Notes under the pieces: model-generated
The model's input: only the letters and a program-made list of their open reading frames with translations
Database searches by the model: none
Told to the model about the DNA's origin: nothing
Shown: positions 34,554-44,100 of the stretch, in pieces
How positions within the stretch are numbered: the stretch's first letter is position 1
Layout of the letters: every line of letters begins with the position of its first letter
Source of the DNA: Faecalibacterium langellae
Lineage (GTDB): Bacteria; Bacillota; Clostridia; Oscillospirales; Ruminococcaceae
Direction of reading: 5' to 3'
Assembly (NCBI RefSeq): GCF_002549775.1
Contig: NZ_NMTR01000021.1
Location: forward strand, 310,001-374,000
Length of the DNA: 64,000 nucleotides
Translations under genes and position numbers: made by a program

Positions 34554-35264
34554 ATGGCATTGAAATATCAGCGTATTCTGCTTAAGATCAGCGGCGAGGC
34601 CCTGGGCGGCGAAAAGGGCATGGGCTTTGACGAGCCCACCATGGATGCGATCTGCGGCGGCGTGAAGAAAGCCCACGATCTGGGCGTGCAGATCGGCATT
34701 GTGGTCGGCGGCGGCAACTTCTGGCGCGGCCGTTCCAGCGGCAAGATGGAGCGCACCCTGGCCGACAAGATCGGTATGCTGGCAACCGTGATGAACGCAC
34801 TGGCTGTCTCCGACAAGCTGGAGCAGCTGGGCGTGCCCACCGAGGTGTTCACCTCCATCACCATGCCGCAGGTGGCACAGCCTTTCACCCGCAAGGACGC
34901 CCTGCGCGCCATGGACGAGGGCAAGATCGCCGTGTTCGGCGGCGGCACCGGCAACCCCTTCTTCTCCACCGACACGGCCACAGCCCTGCGTGCGGTCGAG
35001 GTGAGCGCCGATGTGATGTTCAAGGCCACCATGGTGGACGGCGTTTATGATAAGGACCCCCACAAGTATCCCGACGCAAAGAAGTACGACACCCTCACCT
35101 TTACCAAGGTGCTGGAAGATCAGCTGGCCGTCATGGACGGCACCGCAGCCACCCTGTGCCGCGACAACAAGCTGCCCATCCTTGTGTTCGACCTGGCTGA
35201 CCCGGACAACATTGCCCGTGCCGTGCAGGGCGAGAACGTGGGCACGCTGGTCTACGAGGGCTAA
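34554..35264 (+). CDS. pyrH: UMP kinase
   Basis: Phosphorylates UMP to UDP; first gene of the pyrH-frr-uppS-cdsA-dxr-rseP-ispG-polC block. Motifs: ILLKISGEALGG (phosphate loop), GIVVGGGNFWRG, and DGVYDKDPHKYPDAKKYD. 236 residues, as usual. ATG 34554 follows CAGGTGG; an in-frame ATG at 34506 would add a non-conserved leader. Two AT-rich -10-like elements (TAAAAT at 34486 and TATAGT at 34496) probably provide a promoter, but no good -35 is seen. rpsB and tsf, commonly upstream of pyrH, are not in the window. Confidence 0.97.
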   Translation: MALKYQRILLKISGEALGGEKGMGFDEPTMDAICGGVKKAHDLGVQIGIVVGGGNFWRGRSSGKMERTLADKIGMLATVMNALAVSDKLEQLGVPTEVFTSITMPQVAQPFTRKDALRAMDEGKIAVFGGGTGNPFFSTDTATALRAVEVSADVMFKATMVDGVYDKDPHKYPDAKKYDTLTFTKVLEDQLAVMDGTAATLCRDNKLPILVFDLADPDNIARAVQGENVGTLVYEG

Positions 35265-35340
35265 GCGGACCGCAGCAGACATACATTTTATAGGGCGGCA
35301 TTCGCAGCCCTGAGATAAAAAGGAACAGGAGACTACCGCA

Positions 35341-35895
35341 ATGAGCAGCAACACCAAGGTTTACGAAGACAAGATGAAAAGCTCCGTCGAGCATCTGGGC
35401 CGCGAGCTGGGCGCTGTGCGCGCAGGCCGTGCAAACCCCGCCGTGCTGGATAAGGTGAGCGTGGATTACTACGGTGCCCCCACTCCCATCCAGCAGGTGG
35501 CATCCGTGGCCGTTGCCGAGGCCCGCACTCTGACCATCACCCCCTGGGACCGCACCCTGCTGCGCCCCATCAGCAAGGCCATCATGGCCAGCGATGTGGG
35601 CATCACCCCCATTGATGACGGCTCCACCATCCGCCTGAACTTCCCGGCTCCCACCGAGGAGCGCCGCAAGCAGCTGGCAAAGGAAGTCTCCAAGCTGGGC
35701 GAGGAGGCCAAGGTGGCTGTGCGCAACATCCGCCGCGAGGCCATGGACAAGGCCAAGGCCATGAAGAAGGCCGGCGAGCTCACCGAGGACAGCCAGAAGA
35801 CCATGGAAGAAGATGTCCAGAAGCTGACCGATAAGTATATCAAGAACATTGACGCTGCCGTGGAAGAAAAACAGAAGGAGATCATGTCCGTCTGA
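35341..35895 (+). CDS. frr: Ribosome recycling factor
   Basis: Splits post-termination ribosomes together with EF-G. The sequence begins with the usual tRNA-mimic helix (YEDKMKSSVEHLGRELGAVR AGRANPAVLD split over residues 8-37) and ends with the KLTDKYIKNID helix. 184 residues, typical. SD AGGAACAGGAG lies upstream of the ATG. It is followed by a strong terminator-like hairpin before uppS. Confidence 0.97.
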   Translation: MSSNTKVYEDKMKSSVEHLGRELGAVRAGRANPAVLDKVSVDYYGAPTPIQQVASVAVAEARTLTITPWDRTLLRPISKAIMASDVGITPIDDGSTIRLNFPAPTEERRKQLAKEVSKLGEEAKVAVRNIRREAMDKAKAMKKAGELTEDSQKTMEEDVQKLTDKYIKNIDAAVEEKQKEIMSV

Positions 35896-35925
35896 TCGGC
35901 TGCGGAAAGCTGAAAAGAACGCAAG

Positions 35926-35976
35926 GTGCCGTGCGCTGGTGGAGGAGTCAAGACTTCTATGGTGCGCGGCACTTTT
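35926..35976 (+). terminator. Terminator/attenuator-like hairpin between frr and uppS
   Basis: An 11-bp stem with wobbles, GTGCCGTGCGC (35926-35936) with GTGCGCGGCAC (35962-35972), capped by a second 7-bp stem (AGGAGTC/GACTTCT), then TTTTG. It ends 34 nt before the uppS ATG, in the middle of what should be one operon. Confidence 0.6.
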
Positions 35977-36009
35977 GTTGAAGGCGGCTGCGGCTGCCGG
36001 GAGGAAACA

Positions 36010-36723
36010 ATGGCTCACCCGAAAGAATTTGCCGAGGGGCTTTCCATTGGCATCATCATGGACGGCAACGGCCGCTGGGCGAAGAACCGCGGCCTGCCCC
36101 GCACCGCGGGCCACAAACGGGGCGCGGAGGTGTTCAGCGACATCGCGGATTACTGCGATGAGCTGGGCGTTGCGTCGGTGTACTTCTATGCCTTCTCCAC
36201 CGAGAACTGGAAGCGCCCGCTGGAAGAAGTGAACGCCATCATGCGGCTGTTCGGCGAATATCTGCTGAAAGGCTTTGACTACAAGAACCGCAACATCCGC
36301 ATCAAGTTTCTGGGCGACCGCACCGTGCTGGACCCGAAGCTGCAGGAACTGATGAATAAGCTGGAAGCGGAGTCTTCGGTCAAGACCGGCATGACCCTGA
36401 ACATTGCCATCAACTACGGCGGCCGCCCGGAGATCGTGCGGGCCGCGCAGCAGCTGGCGGCAAAGGCCGCGGCAGGGGAGCTGAAGCCGGAGGACATCAC
36501 CGAGCAGATGCTCAGCGACGCCATGTACACCGCAGGCCAGAAGGACCCGGATTTCATCCTGCGGCCCAGCGGAGAAAAGCGGCTCTCCAACTTCATGCTG
36601 TGGCAGGCGGCCTACTCGGAACTGGTGGAAATGGACGTTTTGTGGCCGGATTTCACCCGTGACGACCTGGACGCCGCCATTGAGGAATTCAATCATCGCT
36701 CCCGCCGGTTTGGCGGATTGTAA
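36010..36723 (+). CDS. uppS: Undecaprenyl diphosphate synthase (isoprenyl transferase)
   Basis: cis-prenyltransferase that makes the C55 carrier lipid for peptidoglycan. Conserved region I GIIMDGNGRWAKNRGLPRT with the catalytic Asp, then FSTENWKRP and the C-terminal RPSGEKRLSNFMLWQ, in which the usual GE-x-R-x-SNF is intact. 237 residues. ATG 36010 with GGGAGGAAAC upstream is preferred to an upstream in-frame ATG at 35926 inside the hairpin. Uses IPP made by Dxr, IspDF and IspG, which are encoded in the same window. Confidence 0.96.
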   Translation: MAHPKEFAEGLSIGIIMDGNGRWAKNRGLPRTAGHKRGAEVFSDIADYCDELGVASVYFYAFSTENWKRPLEEVNAIMRLFGEYLLKGFDYKNRNIRIKFLGDRTVLDPKLQELMNKLEAESSVKTGMTLNIAINYGGRPEIVRAAQQLAAKAAAGELKPEDITEQMLSDAMYTAGQKDPDFILRPSGEKRLSNFMLWQAAYSELVEMDVLWPDFTRDDLDAAIEEFNHRSRRFGGL

Positions 36724-36836
36724 TCACCCATTCACTCCTGCGCACGGCGCAGGGACCGGAATGCCCGACTGTTCCTCGGGCTGCGGGACACCGATAGAGG
36801 GGCGGCCCTCCGGCAGAGCAAAGGAGAACAAAACCT

Positions 36837-37697
36837 ATGAAAACTCGTATTATTACTGCAATCGTGGGCATCATCGTCCTGATCGGCGTGATGTTCACCT
36901 TTGACACCATGATCTTCAATCTGGTCATCGCGGCCATCACCCTGATCGCCATCCACGAAATTTACAATGCCCTCGGCTTTGAAAAGAAGGACTGGCTCAT
37001 GTATGCGGCCATGGTGCCCTACACGTTGCTGGTCATGTTTTCCAACTACAGCGTCATGCGGCGGCTGGTCATGCCGGTGTCGTTTGTGCTGGTGACCTTC
37101 TATGCCATCTATCTGGTGGTGCGCAACGGCACCATCAGCTACCAGAAGGCCAGCGGCCTGCTGGTGTTCTCGGGCATCGTGATCTTCTGTTTCTACTCCT
37201 TTATCCTGCTCAAAGAGCGCCTTCCGGTAGAACAGTATGGCTACGACGCCATGTTCTTCATCCTGCTCATCCTGTGCTTTGCCTGGGGCGGCGACACCTG
37301 CGCTTATTTTGCAGGCCGCGCCTTCGGCAAGCATAAGCTGTGCCCGGTGGTCAGCCCCAAAAAGACCGTGGAGGGTGCCATTGGCGGCGTGCTGGGCACC
37401 ATGGTGTTCGGTGTGGTCGCAACGCTGGTTTACTCGGTGGCGGCCGACCGCATGGAGGAGTTCACCCGCACCAACATCGGCGTTTCGCTGTATGTCGTCA
37501 TTGCGCTGCTGGGCTGTGTGGCGGCGGTGCTGGGCATCTATGGTGACCTGTTTGCCAGCGTGGTCAAGCGCCAGTGCGGCATCAAGGATTACGGCACCAT
37601 CTTCCCGGGCCACGGCGGCGTGCTGGACCGGTTTGACAGCGTGATGTTCATTGCACCGTTCGTCACCATGGTGATCACGGCGGTGTTCTATTCCTAA
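36837..37697 (+). CDS. cdsA: Phosphatidate cytidylyltransferase
   Basis: Integral membrane enzyme forming CDP-diacylglycerol, precursor of phosphatidylglycerol and cardiolipin. 286 residues with about seven membrane helices. The C-terminal family signature is intact in the segment VKRQCGIKDYGTIFPGHGG followed by LDRFDS. A 113-nt gap separates it from uppS, with SD AAAGGAG 10 nt before the ATG. Confidence 0.96.
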   Translation: MKTRIITAIVGIIVLIGVMFTFDTMIFNLVIAAITLIAIHEIYNALGFEKKDWLMYAAMVPYTLLVMFSNYSVMRRLVMPVSFVLVTFYAIYLVVRNGTISYQKASGLLVFSGIVIFCFYSFILLKERLPVEQYGYDAMFFILLILCFAWGGDTCAYFAGRAFGKHKLCPVVSPKKTVEGAIGGVLGTMVFGVVATLVYSVAADRMEEFTRTNIGVSLYVVIALLGCVAAVLGIYGDLFASVVKRQCGIKDYGTIFPGHGGVLDRFDSVMFIAPFVTMVITAVFYS

Positions 37698-37712
37698 AAG
37701 GGGGCGCGTGTG

Positions 37713-38864
37713 ATGTCGAAAAAGATCACTCTGCTGGGCTCCACCGGCTCCATCGGCACCCAGAGCCTGGATGTCATCCGGGCCCAGGGGTTTGAGGTGT
37801 TCGGTCTGTCGGCCCACAGCCATGTGGAGAAAATTTTGCAGCAGATCGAGGAGTTCCACCCGAAGTATGTCTGTATGACCGACCCGGATGCTGCCCGCAG
37901 ACTGGACGCAGAGCTGGCCGGCCGCGCCGATGCACCCCGGCTGCTGATCGGGCCGGAAGGTCTCAAGCAGCTGGCCGCACTGGACGGCCCGGATGTGGTG
38001 CTGAACAGCGTGGTGGGCATCGCGGGCCTCGGTGCCAGCCTGTGCGCCATCGAGAACGGCCACGACCTGGCCCTGGCCAACAAGGAGAGCCTTGTCACCG
38101 GCGGCCATCTGGTCACCCAGGCTGTGGCGAAGCATGGCGTGCAGCTGCTGCCCGTGGACAGCGAGCACTCGGCCATCTTCCAGTGCCTGCAGGATAAGGA
38201 GAGCGCCCCCAGCCTGACCAAAATTCTGCTGACGGCATCCGGCGGCCCCTTCTTTGGCATGAAGACGGAGGAGCTGCGCGGCAAGACCAAGGCCGACGCC
38301 CTCAAGCACCCCAACTGGAACATGGGCGCGAAGATCACCATCGACTCCGCTACCCTCATGAACAAGGGTCTGGAGCTCATCGAAGCGGTGTGGCTGTTCG
38401 GTCTGCCGCCGGAAAAAATTCAGATCGTGGTGCAGCGCCAGAGCATCGTGCACTCGGCGGTGCAGTTCAGCGACAACTCGGTCATTGCCCAGCTGGGCGT
38501 GCCGGATATGCGCATTCCCATCCAGTACGCGCTGACCTACCCCAAGCGGGTGCCGGGCGTGGTGCCGGAGCTGGACTTTGCCGCGCTGAAGGTGCTCACC
38601 TTCGACGTGGCCGACGACGAGACCTTCCGCTGCCTGGCCGCCTGCAAAAAGGCCATCCAAAAGGGCGGTCTCGGCCCCTGCGCTGCCAATGGTGCCAACG
38701 AAGAAGCCGTCAAGCTGTTCCTCGAGGATAAGATCGGTTTTCTCGATATCGGTCGTCTGGTGGAAGCCGTCGTGGACAGCGACAGCTTTGGCGGCGACTA
38801 CACCCTCAGCGATGTGTACGAATGCGACCGCATGGCACGGGAATTTGTGAGAGCACATCTGTAA
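37713..38864 (+). CDS. dxr: 1-deoxy-D-xylulose 5-phosphate reductoisomerase
   Basis: Second step of the MEP pathway, NADPH-dependent. Motifs: LLGSTGSIGTQSLDVI (NADPH), LANKESLVTGG, the metal/substrate-binding SEHSAIFQ and SGGPFF, and NMGAKITIDSATLMNKGLE. 383 residues. Start is ATG 37713 or the adjacent GTG 37710 after AAGGGGGCG. It sits between cdsA and rseP, the usual Firmicute order. Confidence 0.97.
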   Translation: MSKKITLLGSTGSIGTQSLDVIRAQGFEVFGLSAHSHVEKILQQIEEFHPKYVCMTDPDAARRLDAELAGRADAPRLLIGPEGLKQLAALDGPDVVLNSVVGIAGLGASLCAIENGHDLALANKESLVTGGHLVTQAVAKHGVQLLPVDSEHSAIFQCLQDKESAPSLTKILLTASGGPFFGMKTEELRGKTKADALKHPNWNMGAKITIDSATLMNKGLELIEAVWLFGLPPEKIQIVVQRQSIVHSAVQFSDNSVIAQLGVPDMRIPIQYALTYPKRVPGVVPELDFAALKVLTFDVADDETFRCLAACKKAIQKGGLGPCAANGANEEAVKLFLEDKIGFLDIGRLVEAVVDSDSFGGDYTLSDVYECDRMAREFVRAHL

Positions 38865-38879
38865 ACTTTAGGAGACGCA

Positions 38880-39992
38880 ATGTCAGTTTTTATCACCCTG
38901 ATCGCGGCGTTGGTGGTGTTCAGCGCGGTGATCGCCATCCATGAGTTCGGGCATTTTGCGGTGGCAAAGCTCTGCGGCATTCAGGTCAACGAGTTTTCCA
39001 TCGGCATGGGCCCCACGCTGTGGAAGAAGGTCCACAAGGGCACCCAGTACAGCCTGCGCGCTCTGCCGGTGGGCGGTTTTGTGGCGCTGGAAGGGGAGGA
39101 GAGCCCCGAGAGCCGGCAGGCTGAGGATGCCCGCGGCGAGCGGGAAGCGGAAGATGTGAACCCCATCCCGCCCGAGCAGCGCACCGGCATCCCTCTGCCC
39201 GAAGCGCCGGTATGGCAGCGGGCACTGGTGATGGCCGCCGGTGCCTTCATGAACTTTGTGCTGGGCTTTGTGGTGCTCATCATTCTGGTGGCGGCGCAGG
39301 ACGGTGCCATCACCAGCAAGACGGTCTATGCCGTGCAGGACGGTGCCCTCTGCGGCCAGACCGGCCTGCAGGCAGGCGACGAAATTTTAGCTGTGAACGG
39401 TCGGCACTGCTTTGTGGCCAACGACATCCTGTATGAGCTGGTGCGCACCGAAGCCTACCGTGCCGACTTCACCGTGAAGCGGGACGGCCAGAAGGTGGAG
39501 CTGCCGGATGTGCAGTTCGATACCTGGCAGGACGAAAATGGTGAAACGCACATGACCCTCGGCTTCAGCGTGTACGGCATCGAAAAAACACCGCTCAGCG
39601 TGTTAAAGGAAGCCTGGAACAGCACCCTGTACTATGGGCGCATCGTGTTCACCTCGCTGGCCGACCTTCTGCGGGGCCGCGAGAGCATCAACAACCTTTC
39701 CGGCCCGGTGGGCATCGTGACGGCCATCGGCCAGGCCGCCAGCTATGGCTGGCAGGACCTGCTGGAACTGCTGGCCCTCATCACCATCAATCTGGGCATC
39801 TTCAACCTGCTGCCCTTCCCGGCACTGGACGGCGGCAAGGTGGTCTTTCTCATCATTGAGGGCATCACGGGCCGCGCGGTGCCCGAAAAGCTGCAGAGCG
39901 CGTTGACCGTTGCGGCGTTCGGGCTGCTGTTCGCGCTGATGCTCTTTGCAACCTACAATGATATCATCCGGCTCGTGACCGGAGCCATGTAA
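38880..39992 (+). CDS. rseP: Site-2 intramembrane metalloprotease RseP
   Basis: Zinc protease acting within the membrane on anti-sigma factors or signal-peptide remnants. The active-site HEFGH is at residues 21-25 in the first membrane helix, a PDZ domain lies around 155-235 (SLTGLQAGDEILAVNG-like core), and the second metal site LLPFPALDGGKV is near residue 310. The N-terminal cytoplasmic insert holds an acidic stretch (EESPESRQAEDAR). 370 residues, slightly shorter than Bacillus RasP. Confidence 0.95.
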   Translation: MSVFITLIAALVVFSAVIAIHEFGHFAVAKLCGIQVNEFSIGMGPTLWKKVHKGTQYSLRALPVGGFVALEGEESPESRQAEDARGEREAEDVNPIPPEQRTGIPLPEAPVWQRALVMAAGAFMNFVLGFVVLIILVAAQDGAITSKTVYAVQDGALCGQTGLQAGDEILAVNGRHCFVANDILYELVRTEAYRADFTVKRDGQKVELPDVQFDTWQDENGETHMTLGFSVYGIEKTPLSVLKEAWNSTLYYGRIVFTSLADLLRGRESINNLSGPVGIVTAIGQAASYGWQDLLELLALITINLGIFNLLPFPALDGGKVVFLIIEGITGRAVPEKLQSALTVAAFGLLFALMLFATYNDIIRLVTGAM

Positions 39993-40008
39993 CAGAAAGG
40001 GGAGCCTT

Positions 40009-41055
40009 ATGCGGCAGAAAAAGCGGGAAGTCAAAATTGGAAACGTGACCATTGGCGGCAGCAACCCCATTGCGGTGCAGACCATGCTGAATGTTCCGGT
40101 GGAGGACATCGAGGGCAATGTGGCACAGGCAAAGCGCTGCGAGGCAGCGGGCTGCCAGATTTTGCGCGTGACCTGTCCCAGCCCGGCGGACGCCAGGTGC
40201 ATCGAAGCGGTCAAGAACGCCGTGAGCATCCCCATCGTGGCGGACATCCACTTTGACTACAAGGCTGCATTAGCCTGCGCGGATGTGGGTGTGGACAAAA
40301 TTCGCATCAACCCCGGCAATATTGGCGACGACAGCCGCGTGAAGGCAGTGGTGGACGCCTGCCAGCGCAAGAACATCCCCATCCGCATCGGCGTGAACGG
40401 CGGCAGCCTGGAAAAGCACATCCTTGCCAAATATGGCGCACCCACGCCGGAAGCCATGGTGGAGAGTGCGCTGTATCATGTGCGCTTGCTGGAAAAGTTC
40501 GATTTCAATAATATCGTCATCTCCATCAAGAACTCCAACGTGCCCCGCATGATGGAAGCCTACCGCCAGCTCAGCGCCGTCACGGACTACCCGCTGCATG
40601 TGGGCGTGACCGAAGCCGGCACCTACCAGATGGGCCTGCTCAAGAGCGGCATGGGCATTGGCGGCATGCTGCTGGAAGGCATCGGCGATACCATCCGTGT
40701 TTCGCTGGCCGCCGAACCGGAAAAGGAAGTGGAAGCCGGTTACAACATCCTGCGTGCCGTGGGCTTCCCGGTGGCAGGGCCGGAGGTCATCACCTGCCCC
40801 ACCTGCGGCCGCACCCAGTACCCCTGCACCGCCATCGCCAACGAGGTGGAAAAGCGGCTGCAGGGCTACAAAAAATCCATCAAGGTGGCCGTGATGGGCT
40901 GCGTGGTCAACGGCCCCGGCGAAGCCCGCGAAGCCGACATCGGCATTGCCGGCGGTAAGGGTGAAGCGGTGCTGTTCCTCCATGGCAAGCCCATCAAAAA
41001 GCTGACCGGGGACAATATCCTCGACCAGTTCATGGACGAGATCTATAAACTGTAA
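40009..41055 (+). CDS. ispG: 4-hydroxy-3-methylbut-2-enyl diphosphate synthase (IspG/GcpE)
   Basis: Penultimate MEP-pathway step, an iron-sulfur reductase. It opens with the TIM-barrel part (VKIGNVTIGGSNPIAVQTM) and carries the cluster ligands in TCPTCGRTQYPC and later in VMGCVVNGPGEA, ending before GGKGEAVLF. 348 residues, the short Firmicute form. SD AAAGGGGAG precedes the ATG. With dxr and ispDF, three loci of the pathway fall in this window; ispE, ispH and dxs are not seen. Confidence 0.97.
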   Translation: MRQKKREVKIGNVTIGGSNPIAVQTMLNVPVEDIEGNVAQAKRCEAAGCQILRVTCPSPADARCIEAVKNAVSIPIVADIHFDYKAALACADVGVDKIRINPGNIGDDSRVKAVVDACQRKNIPIRIGVNGGSLEKHILAKYGAPTPEAMVESALYHVRLLEKFDFNNIVISIKNSNVPRMMEAYRQLSAVTDYPLHVGVTEAGTYQMGLLKSGMGIGGMLLEGIGDTIRVSLAAEPEKEVEAGYNILRAVGFPVAGPEVITCPTCGRTQYPCTAIANEVEKRLQGYKKSIKVAVMGCVVNGPGEAREADIGIAGGKGEAVLFLHGKPIKKLTGDNILDQFMDEIYKL

Positions 41056-41136
41056 ACACTGTATTTTCTCTGCTGCCACGCCTGCGGACACAGGTGCGGC
41101 AGTTTGTGCTGTAAACCATAAAAAGGAGTACCATTT

Positions 41137-44100
41137 GTGACACCACTCGTTTCCCAGCTCTGGCCGCAGTTCATGGTGGACCCGGCCTTTGCGTCCTGCT
41201 TCGGGCAGGTGATCGTGGAGCATGCCCGGATGCTGCGGCAGAGCCAGCAGGTCATCTTCACGCTGCGCAGCGCCGCCCCGCTGGATAAGGGCCTGTGCGC
41301 CCGTCTGCTGGCTTCCCTGCAGCCGGACTATGAAGGCTTTGAGCTAAAAATTGAAAACCTGTTCGGCTATGCCATGCTGGACGAAGCTGCCCTGCGGGAC
41401 CTGATGGAGGAGATGAAGCGGGACGGTGTGCCCATCAACGGTTTTCTGGACCGGTGCACCATCGGCATCACCGGCCAGAAGATCACCATCGGGGTGTGCC
41501 ACGGCACGAAGTTTCTGCAGGAGATGGGCTTTGAAAAACTGCTGGCTGAGCGCATTGCGGCCCATACCGGCGTCAAGCCGCAGGTGACGCTGCAAAGCGC
41601 GGTGAGTGAAGCCGAGCAGCACCAGATGGAAGAAAAGCTGGAGCGCAAGATCGCGCCGCCGGTGGTCAAGTTCGAGAAGAAGAACACCGCCCCGTCCATC
41701 AAGGTGGAGGGCCTCGACCTGACCGACAAGCCCGTGACCATTTTCCACGGCAAGATGTTCACCCCCAAGAACCTCACCCCGCTCAAGGACCTGGGCGGCG
41801 AGGGCGGCAAGTGCACCATCTGGGGTGATGTGTTCTTCTCCGAGGTGAAGGGCAACTACCGCAAAATTTACACCGTTTCCATCACCGACTATCAGGGCTC
41901 CATCAACCTGAAAATTCGCGCGCAGGAAGGCGAGGACTGCTCCAAGTGGGAGTCTCTCGGCAAGGGCACCACCCTCATCGTGCGCGGTGACTGCTCCTAC
42001 GATAAATACGAGCACGATTATATCGTTTACCCCTACGATGTGCTCATCGTAGAGCGCAAAAAGCGGGAGGATACTGCCCCGGTCAAGCGGGTGGAGCTGC
42101 ACCTGCACACCAAGCTTTCCAGCATGGACGGCTTCTGCGACCCCGGCGGCATCGTCAAGCTGGCCCACCGCATGGGGCACCCGGCCATTGCCATCACCGA
42201 CCACGGCGTGTGTCAGGGCTACCCGGAAGCCATGCTGGCGGCGGACGACATCCACAAGACCGACCCGGATTTCAAGCTGATCTACGGGTGCGAAGCCTAC
42301 TTTGTGGACGACATGGTGCCCTGCGTCTACGGCGTGAAAGACCAGCCGCTGGACGGCGAGTTCTGCGTGTTCGATACTGAGACGACGGGCCTTGACCCCG
42401 GCGTGGAGTATATGACCGAGATCGGTGCGGTCATCGTGAAGAACGGGGAAGTGGTGGACGAGTTCGACACCTTTGTCAAGCCCGGCAAGCCCATCACGCC
42501 CAAGATCACCGAGCTGACCGGCATCACCAACGAGATGGTGGCCAACGCCCCCAGCGAAAAGGAAGCACTGGAAGCTTTCCTGCAGTTTGCGGGTGACCGC
42601 ATCCTTGTGGGCCACAATGTCCACTCCTTTGATATGCGTTTTCTGCGGGCCGCCGCGAAGCGCAGCGGCATCTCGCTGGAAGGCACGACCTATATTGACA
42701 CCCTGACCATGGCACAGGCCATGTACCCCGGCCTGCACAACTACAAGCAGGGCACCATCAACAAGCACCTGGAGCTGCCCGCCTACGAAGCCCACCGCGC
42801 CTGTGAGGACTCGGCGGCGCTGGGCCGCATCTTCGGCGTGATGCTGAACGATCTGGCCGAAAAGCAGGTGACGAAGGTCAGCGAGATCAACACGGGTCTC
42901 GGCGGCAACCGCGAAGTGCTGAAAAAGAAGTATTACCACCTCATCATTCTGGTCAAGAACCAGATGGGCCTGAAGAACCTGTACAAGATCGTCAGCGAAG
43001 CCCACGTGAATTACTTCTTCAAAAAGCCCCGCGTGCCCCGCAGCCTGCTGAACAAGTACCGCGACGGCCTGCTGCTCACCTCGGCCTGCGAAGCAGGTGA
43101 GCTGTACCGCGCCATCGTGGACGGCACCAGCTACGACGAACTGAAAAAGATCGCATCCTACTACGATATCCTGGAAATTCAGCCGCTGGGCAACAATGCC
43201 TACATGGTGCGCGAGGGCAAGGTGGACAGCGAGGAGGACATCAAGAACTTCAACCGCACGGTTATTAAACTGGGCGAAGACCTGCACAAGCCGGTCATTG
43301 CTACCGGCGACGTGCACTTCACCGAGCCGGAAGATGCGGCCTACCGTGCCGTGCTGCAGGCAGGCAACGGCTTCAAGGACGCCGACAACCAGCCGCCGCT
43401 GTTCTTCCGCACCACGCAGGACATGCTGGCGCAGTTCTACTACCTGCCCAAGGAAAAAGCCTACGAGGTGGTGGTAAAGAACCCCCGCAAGATCGCTGCC
43501 ATGATCGACAACACGGTGCGCGCCATCCCGCGCGGCACCTACCCGCCCAGCATCGAGGGCGCAGAGCAGCAATTGCGCGATGCAACGTGGGAACACGCCA
43601 AGCGCGACTACGGCGACCCGCTGCCAGAGATCGTGGAAAAGCGTCTGCAGAAAGAGTTGGATTCCATCTGCGGCCACGGCTACGCGGTGCTGTATGTTAT
43701 TGCGGTCAAGCTGGTGGCCTACTCCAACGCGGGCGGCTATCAGGTGGGCAGCCGTGGTTCGGTCGGCTCGTCGGCTGTGGCCCATTTCTCCGGCATCTCG
43801 GAGGTGAACAGCCTGCCGCCGCACTACCGCTGCCCCAAGTGCAAGCACAGCGAGTTCATCACCGACGGCAGCGTGGATGACGGCTTTGACCTGCCGGACA
43901 AGAACTGCCCCAACTGCGGCACCCGGATGCTGGTGGACGGCCACGACATCCCCTTCGAGACCTTCTTGGGCTTCTACGGCGACAAGGAGCCCGATATCGA
44001 CCTGAACTTCTCGGGCGAATATCAGTCCAACGTCCACCGCTACACCGAGGAACTGTTCGGTAAAGCCAACGTGTTCAAGGCCGGTACGGTGTCCGGTATT

